A stretch of 21,978 nucleotides of DNA from DATIBL01 sp035457505 (GCA_035457505.1 DATIBL010000056.1:1-21978), one strand, 5' to 3'. Counted from the stretch's first letter, positions 6,102 through 13,724 are shown. The notes: generated by a model from the letters alone, not told the origin. Made by a program: numbers and translations.

Positions 6102-9100
6102 ATGTTCAACAACATCATTTCTTGGTCGCTTGGGCATAAGTTTGCTGTCCTCTTTGGCGCCTCCCTGGTCGTTCTCTTCGGCACGTGGAGTCTTTGGACA
6201 ATGAAGATCGATATTCTTCCAGACATCAACAAGCCGACTGTGACGGTCTTTGCAGAAGCTCCGGGTATGGCAACAGAAGATGTCGAGCGACTCATTCTCA
6301 TTCCGCTGGAGTCTGCGCTTCTCGGAGCGCCGGATACCGAGCGGGTCCGAGGGAACGCATCCTTTGCTCAGGCGACCGTGAATATCGAATTTGCGTGGGG
6401 CTCAGATATTTATCGGAATCGCCAGATTGTTCAGGAACGCCTCTCGCAGGCGATTCTCCCTGCGAACATCACTCCGATCCTTGGCCCGTCGACATCGCTT
6501 CTTGGGGAGATCATGTGGGTTGGGATCACAACCGAAAATCCCGAGATCACCCCGATGGATCTCCGTACGCTCGCGGATTGGACGATCCGACCCGCCCTAC
6601 TCAAGACTCCTGGCGTTGCGGACGTGCTTGTTATGGGTGGCGATGCTCGTGAGTGGCAGATCAACTTGAATGCTGAGCGCATGCGCCGCGAGGGTGTCAT
6701 GATCGACGACGTGCGTGCGAAGGTTGCGCAAGCGCTTGCCGATAAAAGTGGAAATTATTTCGTCGCGGGCAAGAAAGAATATCCGATCCGCATCATCGTC
6801 GCGCCGAAGGAGGTGGAGGAACTCGGGAGGATTGCGATTCGGGGCGGCATGGGCGGATCGATGAGTGGCGGAGGAGAGGTCATTCGTCTTGCGGATATTG
6901 CAACGATTGAAGAAGGACCGAGTCCGATTCGTGGAAGCGGAGCGATCGATGGTAAGCCGGGTGTCGTTCTCCGCGTGATTCGTCAGCCGGATGCACAAAC
7001 ACTTGATGTGACCGACGCGATCAATGCGACATTTCGCTCACTCGGAGCAAGTATGCCGGAAGGAGTCCTGCTTCACTCGGATCTTTTCCGACAGGAGAAC
7101 TTCATTCGCGCTGGACTTACAAACGTGATCGATGCGCTGCGTGACGGAACAATTCTCGTTATCGTGATTCTCATCATTTTCCTGATGAATCTGCGAACGA
7201 CAGCGATCACGCTCACGGCCATCCCGCTCTCCATTCTTGTCACCGCGATTGTCTTCAAGCAGCTCGGCCTCTCGGTGAACGTGATGACGCTTGGTGGGAT
7301 TGCTGTGGCCGTTGGAGAACTTGTCGATGATGCGATCGTCGATATTGAGAATATCTTCCGACGTCTGCGTCAGTGGAAGTCGGAAGGAAAGAAGGGAGAT
7401 CGTGAGGAGGTTGTCCAAAAGGCTTCAATGGAAGTGCGCAATAGTATTGTCTATGCCACGGTTCTTGTCGCAGTCGCATTTCTCCCGATCTTCTTTGTCT
7501 CCGGACTTGAAGGGCGGCTTCTTGCGTCGCTCGGCGCAGCATATCTCGTCTCGCTTGCCGCATCGATGATCGTCTCGCTGACTGTCACGCCGGTCCTCGC
7601 GGCACTGTTTCTCCATGAACGGTCGCTGGTGGACCATGAGCACGAAACAAAGATCGTCCTCGGCATCAAAAAACGTATCGCCCCAGGAATCCGCTGGTGC
7701 ATCGGGCATGTTCGATGGGTCGGCGGAGCGGTCCTTGTCGCGATTCTTCTGACGGCGGGTTCGTACGCGTTTGCCGGAAAAGAAGGCATCCCGCCGTTCA
7801 ATGAAGGGTCAGCTGTGATCATGCTTTTCTTGCCGCCGGGAACGGCGCTCGAGGCAACCAACGACTACGTTTCGCGTCTCGAAGCAGCACTCCTGCAAAT
7901 TCCCGGAGTACGGCAGGTATCAAACATCGCCGGTCGCGCACCGAGTGATCCGCATGGCGGGAGCGTCAATTCGAGCGAGATTCAGATCGCGTTTCAGGAG
8001 GGTGCGTTCGAGGAGGATCGTGCGCGACTTTTCCGCGAGATCCAGATGACACTCGAGCGTTTCGGTGGCGCCGACTATTCGCTCGGCCAACCAATCACGC
8101 ATCGCATTGAAATGCTCCTCTCTGGCGTCCGTGCCCCGATCGTTGTCAAAGTATTCGGAGACGAGAATGAGCAGATGGACGCAGCCGCGCGGCAGGTTCT
8201 CGCGGAACTTCGGACGCAGCCAGGGATCAAGAATCCACGCATTCAGCAAAATAGTGTCGTGCCAGAATTTCGGGTGTATGTCGACTCTGATCGCCTCGCG
8301 CAAGCGGGGATCTCATCGGCCGACGTTGCGAGCGATCTCGAGATGGGATTGATGGGCGACACGATCGGCGAGGTGCGCCTCGGAAGTGCAACGGTTCCGG
8401 TCGTGGCGCGCTATGACGATGAATCAAAGGGTGCTGCGTCGTCGCTCCGCGATCTCGCACTCCCGTACGTGAACGCGGCATCGTTGGGAAGCGCAGCGGA
8501 TGTGCGGATCGAGGGCGGGCGGAATGCAATCGATCACGAAGGCGGAAAGCGCACGCTGACGGTTACCGCGAATTACGAGGGGCGCAATATTGTCGGCGAG
8601 GTCGACGCAGTGAAGGCCGCCCTGGAGCGGCAGAAACTTCCAGTTGGCGTCACGCTTTCGCATGAAGGGAACTACAAAAGCCAAAAGGAGAGCACCGCCC
8701 GACTCCTTCTTGTGGGAATTGTCGGCATCCTTGGGGTGGTTGCGATTCTCTATTCCGCATTCCGTTCGGCTGCTGTTGTTGCGATCATGCTCGCGAATGT
8801 GCCCGCTGCGTTTCTGGGAGGCATGCTCGGAGTGTGGCTTTCGGGTGGGACCGTGTCCTTGGCTCATCTGGTCGGCTTTATCTCGCTTGCTGGTATCGTA
8901 TCGCGTAATGGGATCATGCTGATCGGCCGCACGCTTACGCTCGTGCGTGATGAGGGTGCGCCGTTTGTGCCGGAGACGATCGTGCGCGCGACGCTCGACC
9001 GCGTGACGCCGGTCCTGATGACCTCGCTGGTGACCGCGCTCGCTCTGGTCCCGCTCCTCCTTGCTGGGGATGCGCCAGGGAAGGAGATGCTTCACCCGCT

Positions 9101-9230
9101 TGCGGTCGTCATGTTCGGCGGGCTCCTTGTCTCGACCGTTGTCTCGCTCTTCCTGACTCCCGCGCTCTTCTACCGATTCGGCGAGAAAGTGACGGTACGC
9201 GGAAACAAGGAATCCACATCAGGGTTCTAG
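6102..9230 (+). CDS. RND efflux transporter, heavy-metal (CusA/CzcA-like) type
   Basis: Full-length proton-driven RND pump of 1042 aa. Architecture: TM1 (about 13-33, then KIDILPDINKPTVTV, a family hallmark), a first porter loop to about 340, a TM2-TM6 block, TM7 near 550 (KEGIPPFNEGSAVIMLFLPPG follows), a second porter loop, and TM8-TM12. TM4 has acidic residues in GELVDDAIVDIEN: D409 and E416 line up with CusA D405 and E412, with extra D410 and D414. The segment RIEMLLSGVRAPIVVKVFG resembles the CusA stretch carrying a copper-binding Met. Neighbours (Met-rich protein, CopG-like protein, CopB-like ATPase) favour Cu/Ag export, but the ion is inferred. No outer-membrane factor gene is adjacent, which fits a cell without a typical outer membrane. 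Confidence 0.92.
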   Translation: MFNNIISWSLGHKFAVLFGASLVVLFGTWSLWTMKIDILPDINKPTVTVFAEAPGMATEDVERLILIPLESALLGAPDTERVRGNASFAQATVNIEFAWGSDIYRNRQIVQERLSQAILPANITPILGPSTSLLGEIMWVGITTENPEITPMDLRTLADWTIRPALLKTPGVADVLVMGGDAREWQINLNAERMRREGVMIDDVRAKVAQALADKSGNYFVAGKKEYPIRIIVAPKEVEELGRIAIRGGMGGSMSGGGEVIRLADIATIEEGPSPIRGSGAIDGKPGVVLRVIRQPDAQTLDVTDAINATFRSLGASMPEGVLLHSDLFRQENFIRAGLTNVIDALRDGTILVIVILIIFLMNLRTTAITLTAIPLSILVTAIVFKQLGLSVNVMTLGGIAVAVGELVDDAIVDIENIFRRLRQWKSEGKKGDREEVVQKASMEVRNSIVYATVLVAVAFLPIFFVSGLEGRLLASLGAAYLVSLAASMIVSLTVTPVLAALFLHERSLVDHEHETKIVLGIKKRIAPGIRWCIGHVRWVGGAVLVAILLTAGSYAFAGKEGIPPFNEGSAVIMLFLPPGTALEATNDYVSRLEAALLQIPGVRQVSNIAGRAPSDPHGGSVNSSEIQIAFQEGAFEEDRARLFREIQMTLERFGGADYSLGQPITHRIEMLLSGVRAPIVVKVFGDENEQMDAAARQVLAELRTQPGIKNPRIQQNSVVPEFRVYVDSDRLAQAGISSADVASDLEMGLMGDTIGEVRLGSATVPVVARYDDESKGAASSLRDLALPYVNAASLGSAADVRIEGGRNAIDHEGGKRTLTVTANYEGRNIVGEVDAVKAALERQKLPVGVTLSHEGNYKSQKESTARLLLVGIVGILGVVAILYSAFRSAAVVAIMLANVPAAFLGGMLGVWLSGGTVSLAHLVGFISLAGIVSRNGIMLIGRTLTLVRDEGAPFVPETIVRATLDRVTPVLMTSLVTALALVPLLLAGDAPGKEMLHPLAVVMFGGLLVSTVVSLFLTPALFYRFGEKVTVRGNKESTSGF

Positions 9231-9315
9231 CGAAGAGTATGCATGATATCTATGGGCGCGATAGCCCTGATCCGGTCTCGGAGAACATTACGAAATTCAA
9301 AAAACATACACATCT

Positions 9316-9708
9316 ATGAACAACTCAACATTTCTTCTCGGCATGGTCGTTGCACTTGCAATTGGAGGTTTTGGAGGGTACACGATGGGGCAAAAGGGGG
9401 CGAATTCGATCACTGCGGCACAGGTGCAGGAAATGACCAACATGATGGTCGCCGATGGCGAGCGCATGAAGAGTATGGGCACAATGATGATGCAGGCCGG
9501 TGCGATGATGGAAGAGCGGGGAGCGAAGTATCGGGATGAAGAGATGGTGATGATGGGGAAGGACCTCTCGGTGAACGGAAAAAAGCACGAGGCAGATGGC
9601 AGAAGTATGACGGAAGGCGATATGATGGGGATGACTGCGGATGGGGCGATGGAGGATATGCCGGGGATGAACATGGAAGGTATGGACCATAGCACCATGG
9701 GAATGTAG
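9316..9708 (+). CDS. Membrane-anchored Met-rich protein, putative copper-binding
   Basis: The 130-aa product has an N-terminal hydrophobic anchor with small-residue motifs (FLLGMVVALAIGGFGGYTMG) and then an extracytoplasmic region in which about 27 of 130 residues are Met, in clusters such as MGTMMM, AMMEER, DMMGM and a C-terminal DMPGMNMEGMDHSTMGM. A middle stretch (NMMVADGERMKSMGTMMMQ...GAKYRDEEMVMMGKDL) is probably helical and resembles Met-rich periplasmic metal carriers in general pattern, not by recognised homology. Location between the RND pump and the CopG/CopB genes supports Cu(I)/Ag(I) binding or delivery; this is inference. 85 bp separate it from the RND gene and 15 bp from the next gene. 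Confidence 0.75.
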   Translation: MNNSTFLLGMVVALAIGGFGGYTMGQKGANSITAAQVQEMTNMMVADGERMKSMGTMMMQAGAMMEERGAKYRDEEMVMMGKDLSVNGKKHEADGRSMTEGDMMGMTADGAMEDMPGMNMEGMDHSTMGM

Positions 9709-9723
9709 CTGCTGCGGATCATT

Positions 9724-10404
9724 ATGAAAGGAAACACGCAACATCGGATATACGGTCTTGTCATCGGAGGCCTTCTTCCGCACTTTGCGTTTGCGCATGG
9801 CGCATATGCACTCGACGAGCGCATTGCCGCATTCTGGGGAAGTCCGCTCGCGCTGATTGCGGCAGCGCTCCTCGTTGGCACGCTCGGCGGAGGGGTCCTC
9901 TATGTTCGAAAGCGCAATGTCGGCGATGCGTGGCGTTTCGGCGCGGCATTCGCGACACTCTCGGCCATGATCCTCTTTGCGCTCGCGTCCGGATCGACAG
10001 AACCAGCCCCGTCTGCGCTCGGTGAAGGCGCGCTCACCGGCGCCGTTGCAACGGTGTACAAATCGGCGACGTGCGGCTGCTGCGGCGGATACATCGAAGA
10101 ACTGAAGCGCCAGGGCGCGACCGTCGAGACGCGCGTTCTCGGCGAAGCAGAGCTTACAGAATTCAAACGCGCACACGGGATCGCCGAGGGGGCGGAGAGC
10201 TGCCACACCTCGATCATCGATGGATATGTCGTCGAAGGGCATGTGCCGATCGAAGCGGTCGTGAAGCTGCGTGCAGAGCGTCCTGCAAGCACAACCGGGA
10301 TTGCGCTTCCCGGAATGCCGAGCGGGACGCCGGGGATGCCGGGACCGAAGCGTGGAATCTATGACATTCGCACGCTCGACGGGTCGGAGTTCATGAAGAT
10401 CTAA
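9724..10404 (+). CDS. CopG-like (DUF411) metal-binding domain fused to membrane helices
   Basis: Protein of 226 aa. The C-terminal part (from about residue 107) is a DUF411/CopG domain: VYKSATCGCCGGYIEEL carries C117, C119 and C120, and ESCHTSIIDGYVVEGHVP carries C160-H161 and a further His, the residues known in this family to bind copper. The domain ends with the usual GMPSGTPGMPG segment. DUF411 proteins are typically secreted periplasmic copper-resistance proteins. Here the first about 95 residues instead hold hydrophobic segments (GLVIGGLLPHFAFAHGAYAL; SPLALIAAALLVGTLGGGVLYV; FGAAFATLSAMILFALASG), so the domain is tethered on the outer face of the membrane. Lies 12 bp before the P-type ATPase gene in the same operon. 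Confidence 0.88.
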   Translation: MKGNTQHRIYGLVIGGLLPHFAFAHGAYALDERIAAFWGSPLALIAAALLVGTLGGGVLYVRKRNVGDAWRFGAAFATLSAMILFALASGSTEPAPSALGEGALTGAVATVYKSATCGCCGGYIEELKRQGATVETRVLGEAELTEFKRAHGIAEGAESCHTSIIDGYVVEGHVPIEAVVKLRAERPASTTGIALPGMPSGTPGMPGPKRGIYDIRTLDGSEFMKI

Positions 10405-10416
10405 TCCGGACCAACT

Positions 10417-12516
10417 ATGCACACATCACACGAACATCAGCATGATCACCCGACTCCACCGCCAGACACCGGTGCAAAGGATATGGAGCGGATGAGTCAT
10501 CTTGATCACGATCGCGCGATGACCGATCCCGCGATGGCAAAAGCGATGGAGTACGATATGCGCCGGCGGTTCCTGATATCGCTCGCGCTCTCGGTGCCGG
10601 CGTTTCTCTATTCGCCCGCTGGAGCAGAACTGCTCGGTGGCCCCCTCGTGAGCCCGATCCCGGTCAACCTTCTCCTCCTTGTCCTTACGACGCCGATCGT
10701 GTTCTGGACCGGATCGATCTTTGTCGTCGGTGCGTACCATGCGCTCCGCACTCGCGCGCTCAATATGTCCGTCCTGATCGCGACCGGCGTCCTGGCGGCG
10801 TATCTCGGAAGCATTGCGATCGATCTGCTTGCCCCAGGAAGCGAAACCTTCTACGAAGCATCCGCGCTTCTCGTCACGTTCGTGCTCTTCGGACATTGGA
10901 TGGAAATGAAGTCGCGACGCGGGACGTCGGATGCGCTTCGTGCGCTTTTCGATCTCGTTCCGCCTACCTCGACCGTGATTCGCGACGGAAGCGAGGTCAT
11001 CGTGCCGAGTGCAGATATCGTGCTCGGAGATCGCGTGCTGCTTCGGCCCGGGGACAAGGTTCCTGTTGATGGGGCCATCGAGACGGGCGAAACTGCCATC
11101 GACGAATCGCTCGTGACTGGCGAGTCGATCCCGGTGACAAAATCGGTCGGTGATCGCGTCGTCGGAGGATCGGTCAATCAATCGGGATCGGTGACCTTCC
11201 GTGCAACTGGCGTCGGCAAGGATACCGTGCTTGCGCGGATCATCGCGATGGTGGAAACGGCGCAGAATTCGAAGGCCCCCGGGCAGCGGATCGCAGATCG
11301 ATGGGCTGCGTGGCTCGTCGTCCTCGCGGTTGGGGCGGGGATCGCGGCGTTCATCGGATGGTATGTCTTCGCAGGGGCGACGTTTTTGACCGCGCTCACC
11401 TTTGCGATCGCGACGGTCGTGATTGCCTGTCCCGATGCGCTCGGCCTGGCGACGCCGACTGCCGTCGCTGTTGCGACTGGTATGGGTGCGCGTCGGGGGA
11501 TCCTGATCAAAGACGCCGCGACGCTTGAGGGCACATCCCGCATCAGCGCGATTGTGCTCGATAAGACGGGGACGCTCACGGAAGGGAAACCGCGCGTGAC
11601 CGAAGTTGTCGCATTTGGGGCCACGCACGAGGACGAACTGGTGCGGATTGCTGCGAGTATCGAGTCACGTTCGAATCATCCGATCGCAAGGGCCATCTTG
11701 GATGAAGCATCGCGTCGCACGATCGCGCCAGCGTTCGAGCTCGAAGCGTTTGTCTCTTTGTCGGGCCTCGGCCTTGAGGCGACGATCGAAGGAAAAAAGG
11801 TTTTTGTTGGAACAGAGCGGCTTCTTGCAGAGAAGGGCATCGTGATTTCCGAGAATGAGAAGGCCGTCGTGGATCGCATGCTCAGCGAAGGCAAAACGCT
11901 CTCGCTGGTCGCCGTCGATGGAGCATGCATCGGGGCGATCGCGGTGAGCGATCCAATCCGCCCGAGCGCGGCAAAGGCGATCCGCGCTTTTCGCGCGCTC
12001 GGGATCGAGCCGGTGATGATCACCGGGGATCATGCCCGCGTCGCGGCAGGCGTCGCATCGACTCTCGGAATCACCCGCGTCTTCGCTGAGGTATTGCCGG
12101 AAGAAAAGGCACAGCATGTGAAAGCGCTCCGCGATGAGGGGAAGTTTGTTGCCATGGTGGGGGATGGAGTCAACGATGCCCCGGCGCTTGCGGGGGCCGA
12201 TATCGGCATCGCGATCGGTGCGGGAACGGACGTCGCGATCGAAACAGGGAGCATCGTCCTCATGCGTTCCGACCCGTACGATATCGTCGCGGCGATCCGT
12301 CTTTCCAAGGCGACCGTGCGCAAGATGCACCAGAATCTCTTCTGGGCGGCGATCTACAACGTTCTTGCGATCCCGGTCGCCGCAGGCGTCTTCATGTCTT
12401 CGTTTGGCTGGTCGCTTCGCCCGGAAGTCGCCGCGCTCTTAATGTCGCTCTCTTCGCTGATCGTGGCGTCGAATGCAGTATTACTCCGCTTTGCGGACCG
12501 CACGCTCGGGGAGTAG
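10417..12516 (+). CDS. copB: P1B-type heavy-metal ATPase, CopB-like, with CPD motif
   Basis: Full-length 699-aa P-type ATPase. The N-terminus is His/Met-rich (SHEHQHDHPTPPP, MSHLDHD) and there is no CxxC heavy-metal-associated domain, as in CopB-type pumps. Visible: the actuator motif TGES (T234), the intramembrane motif C338-P339-D340 in VIACPDALGLATPTAV, the phosphorylated aspartate D382 in DKTGT, the nucleotide-binding HP motif (SNHPIA) and hinge GDGVNDAP (from about 582). Classical P1B groups have CPC, CPH, SPC or TPC at the intramembrane site; CPD replaces the third ligand with Asp, so metal choice (Cu, Ag or other) is uncertain. Probably exports metal from the cytoplasm. Last gene of the 4372-12516 operon; a 14-bp hairpin follows. 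Confidence 0.92.
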   Translation: MHTSHEHQHDHPTPPPDTGAKDMERMSHLDHDRAMTDPAMAKAMEYDMRRRFLISLALSVPAFLYSPAGAELLGGPLVSPIPVNLLLLVLTTPIVFWTGSIFVVGAYHALRTRALNMSVLIATGVLAAYLGSIAIDLLAPGSETFYEASALLVTFVLFGHWMEMKSRRGTSDALRALFDLVPPTSTVIRDGSEVIVPSADIVLGDRVLLRPGDKVPVDGAIETGETAIDESLVTGESIPVTKSVGDRVVGGSVNQSGSVTFRATGVGKDTVLARIIAMVETAQNSKAPGQRIADRWAAWLVVLAVGAGIAAFIGWYVFAGATFLTALTFAIATVVIACPDALGLATPTAVAVATGMGARRGILIKDAATLEGTSRISAIVLDKTGTLTEGKPRVTEVVAFGATHEDELVRIAASIESRSNHPIARAILDEASRRTIAPAFELEAFVSLSGLGLEATIEGKKVFVGTERLLAEKGIVISENEKAVVDRMLSEGKTLSLVAVDGACIGAIAVSDPIRPSAAKAIRAFRALGIEPVMITGDHARVAAGVASTLGITRVFAEVLPEEKAQHVKALRDEGKFVAMVGDGVNDAPALAGADIGIAIGAGTDVAIETGSIVLMRSDPYDIVAAIRLSKATVRKMHQNLFWAAIYNVLAIPVAAGVFMSSFGWSLRPEVAALLMSLSSLIVASNAVLLRFADRTLGE

Positions 12517-12548
12517 CTAGACTCTCGCCGACGAAAGCACGCAAAAGG

Positions 12549-12582
12549 GAAACGGCTCAATTCCCTCGAATTGAGCCGTTTC
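12549..12582 (+). terminator. Perfect 14-bp hairpin after the metal operon
   Basis: GAAACGGCTCAATT (12549-12562), loop CCCTCG, AATTGAGCCGTTTC (12569-12582). Only three T precede the final C and no further U-run follows, so it may be a weak terminator or an RNA-stabilising 3' hairpin. The next 110 bp to the tRNA gene hold only the tRNA promoter. Confidence 0.65.
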
Positions 12583-12654
12583 GGCTGCAGTATGGGCTGG
12601 CGCCCAGACGCTTTGTGGAGACAGGGGCGGACGGGCGGCTGAAGAGCTCGGGCC

Positions 12655-12683
12655 TTCCCATGGGGGATTTTCTGTGCTAGCGT
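12655..12683 (+). promoter_or_regulatory. Promoter of tRNA-Arg(GCG)
   Basis: TTCCCA (12655-12660), 17-nt spacer, TGC plus TAGCGT (12678-12683, extended -10). Ends 10 nt before the mature tRNA 5' end. Confidence 0.5.
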
Positions 12684-12693
12684 ACCCCCATCC

Positions 12694-12768
12694 CTCCTCG
12701 TCGTTCAATGGATAGGACATGAGTTTGCGGAACTCAAAATCTAGGTTCGATTCCTAGCGAGGGGACCA
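12694..12768 (+). tRNA. tRNA-Arg(GCG), CCA encoded
   Basis: Cloverleaf: acceptor CTCCTCG with CGAGGGG (one G-T pair), D-stem GTTC/GGAC, anticodon stem TGAGT/ACTCA with loop TTGCGGA (anticodon GCG, reads CGC/CGT), T-arm CTAGG-TTCGATT-CCTAG, discriminator A at 12765 and encoded CCA to 12768. The last eight bases also form the base of a 22-bp palindrome with downstream sequence (12761-12810). Confidence 0.93.
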
Positions 12769-12810
12769 TAGAAAAAAGCCGACTCCTATCGGCTTTTTTC
12801 TATGGTCCCC
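12761..12810 (+). terminator. Terminator palindrome that includes the tRNA 3' end
   Basis: A perfect 22-bp inverted repeat (12761-12782 and 12789-12810) with loop CTCCTA. The left arm begins with GGGGACCA, the last eight bases of the tRNA; the middle is an A-run/T-run around AGCCGA/TCGGCT. It should terminate transcription, and the unprocessed RNA could fold into it at the expense of the acceptor stem. Confidence 0.8.
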
Positions 12811-12826
12811 GAAAACAAGACACCTG

Positions 12827-12895
12827 CGTGTCTTGTGTCTAGGGATCGAAAGGCGCAGCGTTGTCGCGCGAGCACGCGCGACCGCGAGCCGGGGT
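12827..12895 (+). repeat. 69-nt repeat block, copy 1 (tRNA-Arg-GCG locus)
   Basis: Matches 20120-20188 over 69 nt without gaps and with three mismatches; the last 51 nt are identical. It contains CTAGGGATCGAA (12839-12850), the reverse complement of the upstream tRNA's T-arm except one change that remains a G-U pair in RNA, then CGAAAGGCGCAGCG and an 8-bp hairpin GTCGCGCG-AGCA-CGCGCGAC. Reading frames across it are not credible genes. Confidence 0.9.
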
Positions 12896-12901
12896 CGCGG
12901 A

Positions 12902-12927
12902 AATTTCCGAGCGACGGCGAGGAAATT
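12902..12927 (+). repeat. Loop-motif hairpin (GAGC...GCGA), copy 1
   Basis: AATTTCC (12902-12908), 12-nt loop GAGCGACGGCGA (12909-12920), GGAAATT (12921-12927). Its counterpart at the other tRNA-Arg locus has a changed stem that still pairs and nearly the same loop. Confidence 0.8.
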
Positions 12928-12965
12928 ATCCGTGACCTAGTCCTAGCGAGGGGACCAAATATAAA

Positions 12966-12990
12966 GTCGCGCCGCAAGGCGCTGATTTTG
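12966..12990 (+). terminator. Hairpin with T-rich tail after the tRNA 3'-end copy
   Basis: GCGCC-GCAA-GGCGC (12969-12982) followed by TGATTTTG. It stands 9-12 nt after the duplicated tRNA end, in the place a tRNA terminator would occupy. Moderate support. Confidence 0.5.
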
Positions 12991-13037
12991 TTTATTTGGA
13001 ACGAGCCGGCTTTATTTTCTCCTGACGAAATTTGCAC

Positions 13038-13182
13038 GATGATATCCGAGGAGCGTAAGACTCTCTTCTCTCAAAAGGGATGAGATCCGCGGAGTGGAAA
13101 TTCCTCTCTTCCGAAGCACCGATGAGATTCGAGGAATCGAGGAGTAGAATCCCTTAGCGCACAATGGGATGAAATTCGAGAA
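13038..13182 (+). repeat. Four degenerate tandem units of 41-47 bp
   Basis: Units beginning with the pattern GATGANATYCGNGRA start at 13038, 13079, 13121 and 13168 (spacings 41, 42 and 47 bp). Only the leading about 15 bases of each unit are well conserved. Not a CRISPR: the repeats are too divergent. No credible gene in 12958-13274; the remaining sequence shows several short inverted repeats. Confidence 0.6.
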
Positions 13183-13274
13183 GCAAAGAAGCGATACCCT
13201 GGAGCTGTACAAGTGTACTGCGACAGGGTTCGCGCCGCGTGCGACGAAGAAGTTCGCGCATTGTGCGCTAAGGG
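13151..13274 (+). repeat. 16-bp perfect inverted repeat next to a gene end
   Basis: CCCTTAGCGCACAATG (13151-13166) and its exact complement CATTGTGCGCTAAGGG (13259-13274), separated by 92 bp. The right arm touches the stop codon of the minus-strand gene that ends at 13275. Inside are a repeated GTTCGCGC and the hairpin GTAC-AAGT-GTAC. Confidence 0.85.
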
Positions 13275-13724
13275 CTAGAAGCCGAGGCGCTCGAAGAGCA
13301 CATGCCCCACCGGCTCCCGCAGATCTTTCGACGGAAGGAATTCGGCGAGCTGGTCATGCAGGATATCGAGATCGATATCGCGCGCGACCGGAACAACGAT
13401 GATCGGCATGAACGCTTTGGTCGATTCAAGGAGGATCTTGTGCTCGTTCGGATGGTCGATGACAGCAAAGCCGTCGAGATTGGCGAAGGGGTAGAACATG
13501 CTCCCGGCGCGGATGCCGGTCTTCTTGATCTCGACGCGCATCATGTTCGGTTCGCGCTTGGCGACGAGGAAGAGTGCGGTCGTTGCAGTGATCGTGAGTG
13601 CAATCAGGACGAACTGGTTGAACATAAATTCGACGGCCACAAGCGCTCCTGCGAGCACGATCGCCGCAGCGAACCAGTTGCTGTCTTTCTCCTCATGATG
13701 ATACTCGGGAACGTCCCACTCCAT
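13275..13724 (-). CDS. Conserved-type CPR membrane protein with two N-terminal helices, function unknown
   Basis: Protein of 149 aa. It opens with a charged, aromatic stretch (MEWDVPEYHHEEKDSNW), then two closely spaced helices (FAAAIVLAGALVAVEFMF and FVLIALTITATTALFLVA), then a soluble domain of about 95 residues starting KREPNMMRVEIKKTGIRAG and including FYPFANLDGFAVID, which looks like a small beta-rich (PH-like) fold. I recognise this layout from uncharacterised Patescibacteria proteins; no biochemical role is known to me. An upstream ATG at 13751 precedes the -10 box TACAAT, so 13724 is preferred. The stop codon abuts one arm of a 16-bp inverted repeat. Confidence 0.8.
   Translation of the reverse strand: MEWDVPEYHHEEKDSNWFAAAIVLAGALVAVEFMFNQFVLIALTITATTALFLVAKREPNMMRVEIKKTGIRAGSMFYPFANLDGFAVIDHPNEHKILLESTKAFMPIIVVPVARDIDLDILHDQLAEFLPSKDLREPVGHVLFERLGF

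Larger units (their letters stand above)
12752..12957 (+). repeat. 17-nt direct repeat of the tRNA-Arg(GCG) 3' end enclosing a small element
   Basis: TCCTAGCGAGGGGACCA occurs at 12752-12768 (tRNA 3' end including CCA) and again at 12941-12957, a period of 189 bp. Between them lie the 22-bp terminator palindrome, a 9-bp hairpin (ACAAGACAC-CTGC-GTGTCTTGT, 12815-12836), the inverted T-arm copy (12839-12850), the block shared with the other tRNA-Arg locus and a loop-motif hairpin. The layout resembles attL/attR of an element inserted at a tRNA 3' end, but it is too small to code for an integrase. Confidence 0.85.

Noticed and set aside
12752..12957. A complete integrated mobile element at tRNA-Arg(GCG)
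   Set aside because: No integrase, transposase or reverse transcriptase gene between or near the direct repeats. Kept only as an att-like or non-autonomous possibility.
12802..13083. Open reading frame across the repeat block after tRNA-Arg(GCG)
   Set aside because: It crosses the terminator palindrome, the 69-nt repeat and the duplicated tRNA end. The same peptide-like stretch appears after the other tRNA-Arg only because the DNA repeat is shared.
13038..13182. CRISPR-like array
   Set aside because: Four repeats with only about 15 partly conserved bases, no constant repeat length and no cas genes.
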